A stretch of DNA of 20,695 nucleotides from an uncultured Oscillospiraceae bacterium (GTDB lineage: Bacteria; Bacillota; Clostridia; Oscillospirales; Acutalibacteraceae). Under the pieces are notes generated by a model. The model saw nothing but the letters and a program-made list of their open reading frames with translations, did not search any database and was not told where the DNA came from. The stretch lies in assembly GCA_900556765.1 (NCBI GenBank), contig USQH01000011.1:1-20695 (forward strand), given 5' to 3'. The translations under genes and the position numbers were made by a program. Below, one piece after another: positions 14,751-20,695 of the stretch (positions within the stretch are counted from its first letter, which is position 1; every line of letters starts with the position of its first letter).

Positions 14751-15629
14751 TTACGGAAATCTGAACGTAATAGTTAAAATTTCGTCCTGATAATCCGCCG
14801 CGATCGAGCCGTACATTTTTTCAGTCAGTATCTTTGCAATGGAAAGGCCGAGGCCTGTCGATCTTCTTGCCGTGTCCACTGTATAAAATCTGTCAAACAG
14901 CTTTCCCACATCAACATTTGACAGCCCTTTTGCGGAATTGGAAAATGAAACGAATCCGTCCTCTGTCAAATTCACGCATAAATCTCCGTCGCTGTATTTC
15001 ACGGCGTTTGAGATCAGATTCCCGAAAATTCTGAAAAGCGCAAGCTTATCCAGTTCCCGATAAACCGGTTTCTCAGGCATTTTAATATCCGGCACGATCT
15101 GTTTCTGCTCCATCACACCGCGGAAAGAAATCAGACATTCCTCCAACGTCTGACATATATTTACTTTTTCAAATGACAGCTCCGGAGCGGAAGCGACCAT
15201 CGAATACCTTAACAGCTCCTCCGTCAGTGCAGTCAGCGCCTCCGCCCTGTTTTGAATATTTGACAGATATTTTTCTGCCTCTTGCGATTTTTGCTCCCGC
15301 TCCAGCAACGCCAGATATCCGCAAATTGCCGTCAGAGGAGTCCGTAAATCATGCGATATATTGGCGATGGCTTCTTTCAGTTCGCGATCCCCTCGCATAT
15401 ATTTTTGCCTTTGACGACTCAGGGACGAAAGCTGACTGTTCAGCCGGTTAGCGAGCCGTCTTATATATCGGTCACCGGAAGATATTCTAATCCATCCGTT
15501 AGCATCGGAGTCAAGATGCTCCTGAATGGCGCTGCATATCTCCCCGACGCTTCTTTGCATCAATACGATTTTGATTATCAATGCAATAACTACGCAAACC
15601 ATAACGCCGCACAGTATCCATGGGAGCAT
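14751..15629 (-). CDS. Sensor histidine kinase of the ABC transporter module
   Basis: A 292-residue histidine kinase with a very short sensor part: one membrane helix (about 3-24) and no extracellular domain. The HisKA domain has ANISHDLRTPLTAICGYLALLE with phospho-acceptor His93. The ATPase domain has the N box IFGNLISNAVKYSD (Asn208), an F-box-like LFDRFYTVDTARR, and the G box STGLGLSIAK (257-266). It is the last gene of the module regulator-ATPase-permease-kinase, 19 bp after the permease. A kinase lacking a sensor domain next to an ABC transporter suggests that the transporter itself supplies the signal, as known for BceS-type systems; this is inference. Its partner is most likely the response regulator encoded at the head of the same module. 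Confidence 0.9.
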   Translation of the reverse strand: MLPWILCGVMVCVVIALIIKIVLMQRSVGEICSAIQEHLDSDANGWIRISSGDRYIRRLANRLNSQLSSLSRQRQKYMRGDRELKEAIANISHDLRTPLTAICGYLALLEREQKSQEAEKYLSNIQNRAEALTALTEELLRYSMVASAPELSFEKVNICQTLEECLISFRGVMEQKQIVPDIKMPEKPVYRELDKLALFRIFGNLISNAVKYSDGDLCVNLTEDGFVSFSNSAKGLSNVDVGKLFDRFYTVDTARRSTGLGLSIAKILTEKMYGSIAADYQDEILTITFRFP

Positions 15630-15648
15630 CTTTTTTCACCGCTTTCCT

Positions 15649-16503
15649 TCACTTTATATCTTTTTTTCTGAACAGGACATATCCGGCAACAGTTATTGCT
15701 CCGCCGACTGCCAATGCCCACACAGGATCAAAATCAGTCTCGTTCTTTTCTTCTTCCAAATAGTTTTTATTGTTATAGTTATCCTGATAATAGTATTCGC
15801 CCTTATAATATTTCAGCAGTTGAAGCTGTTCTATTCCCTGGCCGAAAGGCGATCCTTTAACAATTACCGTGTAAACGGTACGCTTGGTACCTCCGATATA
15901 ATTCGGATTTTTGGCCCGAACAGGAACGATCTGAGACTCTCCGTCCACAATCTGTACATCGTATGTCTCGTAGGTTTCCCTCGGCATAAGTGCAACAGCG
16001 GCAGAATAAGCCGGAACCGAAAGGGCAACTATCAAAAGAAGATTGATGACCGACGCGACCGCTTTATTGGAAACAGTAAGGCTGACAAACAGAAAGAAAA
16101 AAGTAAAGCAAGCTGTACAGACAAGTATCGCCGTTGCCGAAAAAAGCAGCACATCCGCCGGAACATCGGTAAAAGAAGCGGCGCCGGTTATCGCCATGCC
16201 GGAAAAATAGACCGAACAATACAAAACAAGCAGGATCACGCTGAGTATCCATTCGGCAAAAAAGATTTTTCCTTTACTGTGTCCGCTGATGATTTTGTTT
16301 CTGAACCCTCCGTCACTGTATTCGCGACCGACGATAAGCGAAATCAAAACCGCCATAACGATAGGAACAACAAGATGATAAGTTACATCAAGATTCTCCA
16401 GCGTGCCGAAATACAGGCCGCAAATCAGCAGTGCCGCGATACCGAGCCAAAAAAGGACGTTTTTGAAATAGCGGCGTGCTTCCGATCTCAACAGTTTAAT
16501 CAT
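15649..16503 (-). CDS. ABC-2 type transporter permease
   Basis: A 284-residue membrane protein with about six hydrophobic segments, beginning near residues 17-33 (LFWLGIAALLICGLYFG), 45-58, 84-108 (LSVILLVLYCSVYFSG), 119-145, 152-174 and 258-278. A hydrophilic region rich in Tyr, Asn and Lys (about 180-250) lies before the last segment and is probably outside the cell. The motif GREYSDGGFRNKIISGHSKGKIFFAEW is characteristic of ABC-2 permeases of the bacitracin/lantibiotic export group. Its ATG overlaps the ATPase stop by one base (TAATG), so the two are translationally coupled. Substrate is not determinable; an antimicrobial peptide is the usual kind in such modules. Confidence 0.85.
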   Translation of the reverse strand: MIKLLRSEARRYFKNVLFWLGIAALLICGLYFGTLENLDVTYHLVVPIVMAVLISLIVGREYSDGGFRNKIISGHSKGKIFFAEWILSVILLVLYCSVYFSGMAITGAASFTDVPADVLLFSATAILVCTACFTFFFLFVSLTVSNKAVASVINLLLIVALSVPAYSAAVALMPRETYETYDVQIVDGESQIVPVRAKNPNYIGGTKRTVYTVIVKGSPFGQGIEQLQLLKYYKGEYYYQDNYNNKNYLEEEKNETDFDPVWALAVGGAITVAGYVLFRKKDIK

Positions 16504-17410
16504 TACCGCTCACCCCCGACCAAATTTATAAAATAGGTTTCAAGGTTCTCGTCGCGGTTGAACGCAGAAAGCAATTCACAATGCTGTTCGGCAAGGGCAA
16601 ATACCAGTTTTGTAAGACTGACATCAGCAAATATATCCGCCTCGTTATCCGATATGACCTGATATTCAAATCCCAATTTATCCATGGCGGCCGACAATGC
16701 CTTAATGTCGCTGACTTTGACGCAAAGACATTTGCGAAACGCGGCATTAAGTTCATCCGCGCTCATCTCCCTTACAATACGCCCGTCATTGATAAATCCG
16801 AAGTGAGTCGCCACTTTTGCCAATTCGTCCAGTATATGACTGGAAATCAAAACGGTTATGCCGTATTCGCGATTAAGCTTCAGCACCAGTTCGCGAATCT
16901 CAATGATTCCCTGCGGATCCAACCCGTTGATAGGCTCGTCCAAAATCAAAAAATCGGAGTTTCCCACCAAAGCAATTGCAATTCCGAGACGCTGACGCAT
17001 TCCGAAAGAAAAATGTCTCGCTTTTTTCTGCCGGCATCCGAAAGACCTACGAGTTTAAGGATCTCGGGAATATGTTCATAAGTGGGCAAGCCCAACATAA
17101 GGCTTTGCTGTTTCAAATTTTCCTCGGCACTCATATCCAGATAAACAGCCGGCGTCTCCACCACTGCACCCATCCGTGCGCGGGATTTTTTAATTATCCT
17201 GTCCTGACTGTCGATATCGTAGATTCGGTAGCTGCCGTTGCTCGGAGTCTGAAGTCCGCATATCAGTCGTATCAGCGTACTTTTTCCTGCTCCGTTTCGC
17301 CCGATAAATCCGTAGATTGACCCTTTCGGAATATGCATTGTAAGTCCGTTGAGCGCCTTGAATCTGCCGTAACGCTTGCACAGGGCGTTCGTTTCTAAAA
17401 CGTATTCCAT
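16503..17410 (-). CDS. ABC transporter ATPase, interrupted by a -1 frameshift
   Basis: A BcrA-like ABC ATPase encoded in two frames. Frame one (from the ATG at 17410, GGGAGG upstream) gives residues 1-130 with Walker A GRNGAGKST (37-45) and the Q loop region, ending VGLSDAGRKK. It would then run into about 24 unrelated residues and stop near 16946. Frame two continues as ARHFSFGMRQRLG (the ABC signature), LILDEPINGLDP (Walker B and D loop) and LISSHILDEL (H loop) to the stop at 16503. Joining them by a -1 shift gives 302 residues, the normal length for this family. The junction falls on A-AAA-AAG in the zero frame (17021-17027), so programmed frameshifting, transcript slippage, a real mutation or a lost A in sequencing are all possible. 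Without the shift the product lacks Walker B and cannot work. Confidence 0.85.
17021..17027 (-). other. Slippery heptamer A-AAA-AAG at the ATPase frame junction
   Basis: On the coding strand the zero-frame codons AGA-AAA-AAG contain A-AAA-AAG, the same heptamer that drives -1 frameshifting in E. coli dnaX. A possible 6-bp stem CGAGAC/GTCTCG (17015-17020 with 16985-16990) starts directly after it. The usual 5-8 nt spacer and an upstream Shine-Dalgarno-like stimulator are missing. Confidence 0.5.
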
Positions 17411-17434
17411 AATCTTTCCTCCCTTTTTATCTTG

Positions 17435-17498
17435 TTACCGATATTTTACGACCCAATCGTTCAGAAATCGGTAAAGAAAAGAGTAAAGAATCAGTAAA
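17435..17498 (-). promoter_or_regulatory. Promoter/operator region of the ABC genes with tandem repeats
   Basis: Read on the minus strand, TTTAC occurs at 17494-17498, 17483-17487 and 17471-17475, at intervals of 11 and 12 bp, the phasing expected for an OmpR-family regulator. A -10-like TAAAAT (17443-17448) follows with no good -35, as in activator-dependent promoters. An 8-bp inverted repeat TTACCGAT (17435-17442) / ATCGGTAA (17467-17474) encloses the -10. The region fills the 91-bp gap between the response regulator gene and the ATPase gene. Confidence 0.45.
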
Positions 17499-17501
17499 AA
17501 T

Positions 17502-18161
17502 TTATTCTTTTAATTTGAATCCGATCCCCCACACCGATTCGATATAATCATTTGAGTTGACACTGCGAAGCTTTTTTCTGATATTACTGATATGAATTTT
17601 GAGGGAGCTTTCCGTGCAATCGGGCGTGTCCTCACTGATAGATTCGAGCAGCAAAGATTTGGTCAGCGTTTGATTTGGATTTCGCATCAGAAGTTTAAGT
17701 ATTGCAAACTCAGTTCTTGTCAGCTTTACCGGCTTTTCTTCCACTCTGACTTCATTCACCGAAGGATCAAGACGAAGCTCGCGAAATGTCAGAACATCCC
17801 CCGTCCGCGCCGCCGAATTTCTGAGCACTACATTGATCCTTGCAAGCAATTCCTTGACGGAAAACGGCTTGGTAATATAGTCAACAGCACCGCCGATAAG
17901 TATATCCACCTTATGATCTATATCCACCTTTGCACTGATAACAATCATCGGAATATCTTTTATCTTAGGCAAAACCTCTTCGCCGGAAAGCCCGGGCAGC
18001 ATAAGATCCAAAAGGATAAGATCGGGTTTTACTTCGGACAGCAAACGCATAGCCTCTGTGCCGGAATAGGCACGCAGCACACCGTAGTTTTCTTTTACAA
18101 GCACTTCCTCCAGCATATCGCCTATATGCTGATCGTCATCCACGATCAATATCCGTTTCAA
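17502..18161 (-). CDS. OmpR-family response regulator of the ABC module
   Basis: A 219-residue response regulator. The receiver domain has the acidic pocket VDDD (7-10), phospho-acceptor Asp52 in LLDLMLPG, Ser76 in VISAK and Lys98 in ITKPF. The C-terminal winged helix (about 120-219) has LTRTEFAILKLLMRNPNQTLTK and the closing VWGIGFKL. I chose the TTG at 18161, which gives the usual MKRILIVDDD start with GGGGGCG about 6-12 nt upstream; an in-frame TTG at 18176 has no ribosome binding site. It heads the module followed by ATPase, permease and kinase, so it probably activates the transporter genes through the repeats at 17471-17498. It is divergent from a second two-component system. Confidence 0.92.
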   Translation of the reverse strand: MKRILIVDDDQHIGDMLEEVLVKENYGVLRAYSGTEAMRLLSEVKPDLILLDLMLPGLSGEEVLPKIKDIPMIVISAKVDIDHKVDILIGGAVDYITKPFSVKELLARINVVLRNSAARTGDVLTFRELRLDPSVNEVRVEEKPVKLTRTEFAILKLLMRNPNQTLTKSLLLESISEDTPDCTESSLKIHISNIRKKLRSVNSNDYIESVWGIGFKLKE

Positions 18162-18199
18162 ATCATACGCCCCCAAACATGATTGATGTATCCTTTTTT

Positions 18200-18228
18200 G
18201 TTATATCAAATATTCTTTAATTTGTCTA
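18200..18228 (-). promoter_or_regulatory. Sigma-A promoter of the ABC-module response regulator
   Basis: Read on the minus strand: TAGACA (18223-18228), a 17-bp spacer and TATAAC (18200-18205), each one mismatch from consensus. Transcription would begin near 18193, about 30 nt before the TTG start. Confidence 0.7.
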
Positions 18229-18236
18229 CCTGACCC

Positions 18237-18260
18237 ATACGAAAATTGCTTTTTTCGTAT
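18237..18260. repeat. Inverted repeat between the divergent two-component systems
   Basis: ATACGAAAA (18237-18245) and TTTTCGTAT (18252-18260) form a perfect 9-bp inverted repeat with a 6-nt centre. It lies directly upstream of the -35 of the minus-strand response regulator promoter, so an operator is more likely than a terminator. Confidence 0.55.
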
Positions 18261-18346
18261 TACTTTAACCATCTTTGCATTTTCTTTCAGTCTGTGCTAC
18301 ACTGTTTACGTAATGATCTGAAAATTATATTAAATCGCCGTGGTTA

Positions 18347-18378
18347 CTAAGTTAAGACTAAGTTTCGCACTGTATGCT
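18347..18378 (+). promoter_or_regulatory. Tandem-repeat promoter of the second two-component operon
   Basis: CTAAGTT occurs at 18347-18353 and 18358-18364 (period 11 bp; the repeat extends to ACTAAGTT in both copies). A -10-like TATGCT starts 15 bp after the second copy begins (18373-18378). The repeats occupy the -35 region, as expected for a response regulator acting as an activator. AGGAGG at 18385-18390 precedes the ATG. The same arrangement with identical spacing recurs at 20388-20419. Confidence 0.65.
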
Positions 18379-18400
18379 GACAACAGGAGGTGTTTATTAA

Positions 18401-19075
18401 ATGAAACTGTTATACGCAGAGGACGAGATTGCTATGTCGGAAGCGGTAGTGGACATACTGACCTATCACAAATACATTGTAGACGCCGTATATGACGGCG
18501 AGCAAGCATTGGCGTTTGCCATGTCCGAGCAATACGACGGCATAATCCTCGACATAATGATGCCGAAAAAGGACGGATTGGAAGTTCTTAAAGAACTGCG
18601 AAGCTCCGGATGCCGCACACCGATACTTCTGCTTACCGCAAAGGCTGAGATCGAAGATCAGATATGCGGTCTTGACCTCGGCGCCGACGATTATCTGCCC
18701 AAGCCGTTTTCAATGGAACTGCTGCTTGCACGCGTACGCGCCATACTGCGTCGCAGAGAAGAATACACTCCGAATATACTTCGGTGCGGAAACATCTCAC
18801 TTAATCAGCAAAGCTATGAATTATCCTGCAACGGGCAAACATTTGTACTGCCGAAGATGGAATATCGGCTTATGGAACTGCTCATGCTCAACAAAGGCAT
18901 TTATCTTTCCACAGAGGACCTGCTGTGCAAGGTGTGGGGCTATGAGACCGACGCCGAGCTCGGCACGGTATGGGTCTATATTTCCTATCTTCGCAAGCGG
19001 TTGGCGGCGTTGAATGCAAACGTCAGTATAACCGCAAAGCGCAACGTGGGCTATACGCTGGAGGTGGCGAAATGA
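18401..19075 (+). CDS. OmpR-family response regulator
   Basis: A 224-residue response regulator. The receiver domain has Glu7-Asp8 in YAEDE, phospho-acceptor Asp51 in IILDIMMPKKDG, Thr79 in LLLTAK, and Lys101 in YLPKPF. The C-terminal winged helix ends with the recognition region GTVWVYISYLRKRL and the wing NVGYTLEV. The stop codon overlaps the kinase start (ATGA). Its own promoter carries two CTAAGTT repeats, and the VTC gene promoter downstream of the kinase carries two CTAAGGT repeats, so these are the best candidates for its binding sites. The ligand sensed by the pair is unknown. Confidence 0.94.
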   Translation: MKLLYAEDEIAMSEAVVDILTYHKYIVDAVYDGEQALAFAMSEQYDGIILDIMMPKKDGLEVLKELRSSGCRTPILLLTAKAEIEDQICGLDLGADDYLPKPFSMELLLARVRAILRRREEYTPNILRCGNISLNQQSYELSCNGQTFVLPKMEYRLMELLMLNKGIYLSTEDLLCKVWGYETDAELGTVWVYISYLRKRLAALNANVSITAKRNVGYTLEVAK

Positions 19076-20325
19076 TCAAAACACTGCAAAAAAAATTTGT
19101 AATCACCGCCATGACGGCAATTACGGTTTTGATACTGCTTCTGCTCGGTGCAATCAACATAGCCAACATTGTAATTGTCAGGAATGAAGTCGAGCACACC
19201 ATGCAAATGCTGTCGGACAGCGAAGGAGAGGTCGGCAACCTGAAGCCGATGCCGAATATGGCTCCGCACGGCTCATCCGCAGGCATGGAAAGAAACGACT
19301 ATGACACATTTATGGCATCAAACTTTTTCATAGTCCGCTTTGACGACAGCGGCAGCGCCGTTTACATTGACGTAAGCCGTACTTCCGCCGTTACGGAAGA
19401 AAGTGCAGTAAAAATGGCGGAGACTGTTCTGCAAAGCAATTCGGCAAGCGGAAAATCGGGCAAATACCGATACCGAATGACCGACACGCGAATGGTAAGC
19501 GGTAAAGCGATCGTCTTTTTGGACACTTCAAACGACATTGTTTCATATATTCGCGTTTTACTGCTGTCGGCGGCTATCGGCATCGTATGCTGGGGACTGA
19601 TGCTGGTATTCGTTATACTGCTCTCAAAACGTGCAATACGTCCGATAGCCGAAAACATTGAGAAACAAAAGCAATTCGTTACCAACGCAGGACATGAAAT
19701 TAAAACGCCTCTTGCCATTATCCAGTCCAACACCGAGGCAATGGAACTGTACAACGGAGAAAACAAGTGGAGCAGAAACATTAAGGAGCAGACTGTGCGG
19801 CTCAGCGGTCTGATGAAAAACCTGCTTATGCTTGCCAGAACCGACGAAGGCGCGGCTCAGGCAGTATCATCCGAGCTTCCGCTGAGCGACCTGCTGTCGG
19901 ACATGACCAAGGGATTTGTGCCGCTTATGGATGAAAAGCACATCAAACTGCACACCGACATTCAGCCCGACGTAATTTTACGCGCCGACAAGGGGCAAAC
20001 AGAACAGCTTGTATCCATACTGCTCGACAACGCCGTAAAGTACACAAACGACAGCGGAAAGATCAGCATAGAGCTGCAAAAAAGCGAAAAGCGGATAAAG
20101 CTGACGGTACGAAACACCTGCGAAAATCTGCCGAATGTAACGCCGGACAAGCTGTTTGACCGCTTTTACCGTGCAGACGCCGCACGCACTCAAAAAAGCG
20201 GTGGGTACGGGATAGGCCTGTCGGTAGCACAGTCAATAACCGCCGCAAACAAGGGCAGTATATCCGCCGAATATATCGGAGACGACATCATTTGCTTTAC
20301 CGTTCGGTTTCAAAACGACCGCTGA
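19072..20325 (+). CDS. Sensor histidine kinase
   Basis: A 417-residue kinase. Two membrane helices (about 8-34 and 160-184) flank an extracellular sensor of about 125 residues containing a Met- and Pro-rich stretch (LKPMPNMAPHGSSAGM, 57-72), then NFFIVRFDDSGSAVYIDVSR. No Pfam-type sensor fold is recognised. The HisKA domain has FVTNAGHEIKTPLAIIQSN with His208. The ATPase domain has N box SILLDNAVKYT (Asn320), F box LFDRFYRADAAR and G box GGYGIGLSVA (377-386). The start at 19072 overlaps the regulator stop and has GGAGGTGG just upstream, so it is preferred over longer readings that run inside the regulator gene. A strong terminator follows 26 bp after the stop, making this a two-gene operon. 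Confidence 0.93.
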   Translation: MIKTLQKKFVITAMTAITVLILLLLGAINIANIVIVRNEVEHTMQMLSDSEGEVGNLKPMPNMAPHGSSAGMERNDYDTFMASNFFIVRFDDSGSAVYIDVSRTSAVTEESAVKMAETVLQSNSASGKSGKYRYRMTDTRMVSGKAIVFLDTSNDIVSYIRVLLLSAAIGIVCWGLMLVFVILLSKRAIRPIAENIEKQKQFVTNAGHEIKTPLAIIQSNTEAMELYNGENKWSRNIKEQTVRLSGLMKNLLMLARTDEGAAQAVSSELPLSDLLSDMTKGFVPLMDEKHIKLHTDIQPDVILRADKGQTEQLVSILLDNAVKYTNDSGKISIELQKSEKRIKLTVRNTCENLPNVTPDKLFDRFYRADAARTQKSGGYGIGLSVAQSITAANKGSISAEYIGDDIICFTVRFQNDR

Positions 20326-20351
20326 TAAATACATTTATACACAAAGAATTG

Positions 20352-20383
20352 GGACACCGCGAAAAAAACGCGGTGTCCTTTTT
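20352..20383 (+). terminator. Intrinsic terminator of the second two-component operon
   Basis: GGACACCGCG (20352-20361) and CGCGGTGTCC (20369-20378) form a perfect 10-bp stem with an A7 loop and a TTTTT tail. Confidence 0.92.
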
Positions 20384-20387
20384 ATAT

Positions 20388-20419
20388 CTAAGGTACGACT
20401 AAGGTTAGAGCGATATAGT
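20388..20419 (+). promoter_or_regulatory. Tandem-repeat promoter of the VTC-domain gene
   Basis: CTAAGGT occurs at 20388-20394 and 20399-20405 (period 11 bp), and TATAGT starts 15 bp after the second copy begins (20414-20419). Both distances are identical to those at 18347-18378. Transcription would begin near 20426, with AAGGAG at 20441-20446 before the ATG. Confidence 0.65.
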
Positions 20420-20455
20420 ACAAATGAAAAGAATGAATGAAAGGAGCAACTTAGG

Positions 20456-20695
20456 ATGAACTTTCGGCATGAGCTAAAGCATGAAATCAGTCAAGCAGAC
20501 GCATTTTCACTGCGCTCAAGGTTGACGGCGGTAATGCAGCAGGATCCACACGCGATAAACGGCAGATATGATATACGCAGTATTTACTTTGACAATTTGA
20601 GGGATAAAGCACTGCGTGAAAAGATCGACGGTGTAAACCGACGTGAGAAGTTTCGGATACGTTATTACAACGGTGACACTTCGTTCATACTGCTG
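20456..20695 (+). CDS. VTC-domain (polyphosphate polymerase-like) protein, 5' part only
   Basis: The first 80 codons of a gene cut by the right edge of the window. The N-terminus RHELKHEIS matches the R-x-E-x-K opening of VTC domains, the catalytic tunnel domain that in yeast Vtc4 makes polyphosphate from ATP. DIRSIYFDN, LREKIDGVNRREKFRIRYYNGD are the next conserved strands, with the basic residues that line the tunnel. In Clostridia such genes often sit with a DUF4956 membrane protein and a CotH-like kinase, but those would lie outside this window. AAGGAG precedes the ATG by 9 nt. Control by the upstream two-component system is inferred from the shared promoter repeats. Polymerase activity itself cannot be judged from this fragment. 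Confidence 0.85.
   Translation, partial: MNFRHELKHEISQADAFSLRSRLTAVMQQDPHAINGRYDIRSIYFDNLRDKALREKIDGVNRREKFRIRYYNGDTSFILL

Noticed and set aside
16985..17020. Strong frameshift-stimulating stem-loop after the slippery heptamer
   Set aside because: The only stem is 6 bp with a 24-nt loop and no spacer, much weaker than that of known programmed frameshift sites.
18970..19071. N-terminal extension of the second histidine kinase
   Set aside because: The extension reads the end of the response regulator gene in another frame; the ATG at 19072 has a good ribosome binding site and gives the normal membrane helix start.
1..20695. Mobile elements, CRISPR arrays, tRNA or rRNA genes
   Set aside because: No transposase or integrase motifs, no regular repeat-spacer array and no cloverleaf or rRNA-like stretch was recognised.

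Overview
The window looks like a chromosomal segment of an anaerobic, spore-forming Firmicute, most likely a member of the Clostridia. SpoIIE with a Spo0A-type promoter points to endospore formation. Rex together with AdhE points to mixed-acid/ethanol fermentation. TTG and GTG starts, strong AGGAGG ribosome binding sites and U-tailed hairpin terminators fit the same group. A closer placement (for example Oscillospiraceae-like) is only a guess. Sixteen complete protein genes and one gene cut by the right edge are supported. I see no rRNA, tRNA, CRISPR array, insertion sequence or phage gene, and no gene-free stretch reaches 300 bases.

Left part (1-5283): a flavin-reductase-like protein and spoIIE lie on the minus strand. 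Divergent from spoIIE is a plus-strand SOS cassette: a LexA-type repressor, an 85-residue conserved hypothetical protein and a Y-family DNA polymerase, packed with 1-bp and overlapping junctions. The 248-bp divergent region carries a sigma-A promoter for lexA and, for spoIIE, an unusually long 22-bp-spaced promoter with Spo0A-box-like sequences, the arrangement known from Bacillus spoIIG/spoIIE.

Middle (5380-13163): a potassium uptake operon (trkA, trkH) ends in a strong terminator and is followed by a small cupin gene. Convergent to it is a minus-strand fermentation block: rex, adhE, then a small aminoglycoside-phosphotransferase-fold kinase. Two near-consensus Rex operators share the core TTGATAA-N4-TTAACAA. 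One lies before adhE and one over the rex promoter, so this is a NADH/NAD+-sensing circuit with autoregulation.

Right part (13179-20695): a YfcE-like phosphodiesterase and a LysR-type regulator come first. Next is a minus-strand module transcribed as response regulator, ABC ATPase, ABC permease, histidine kinase, resembling bacitracin/lantibiotic resistance modules. The ATPase is split by a -1 frameshift located exactly at an A-AAA-AAG heptamer. A second, plus-strand two-component system follows, then the start of a VTC-domain (polyphosphate-polymerase-like) gene. The promoters of that two-component operon and of the VTC gene carry the same 11-bp-period tandem repeat (CTAAGKT) at exactly the same distance from the -10 element. 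This suggests that the response regulator controls both itself and the VTC locus.
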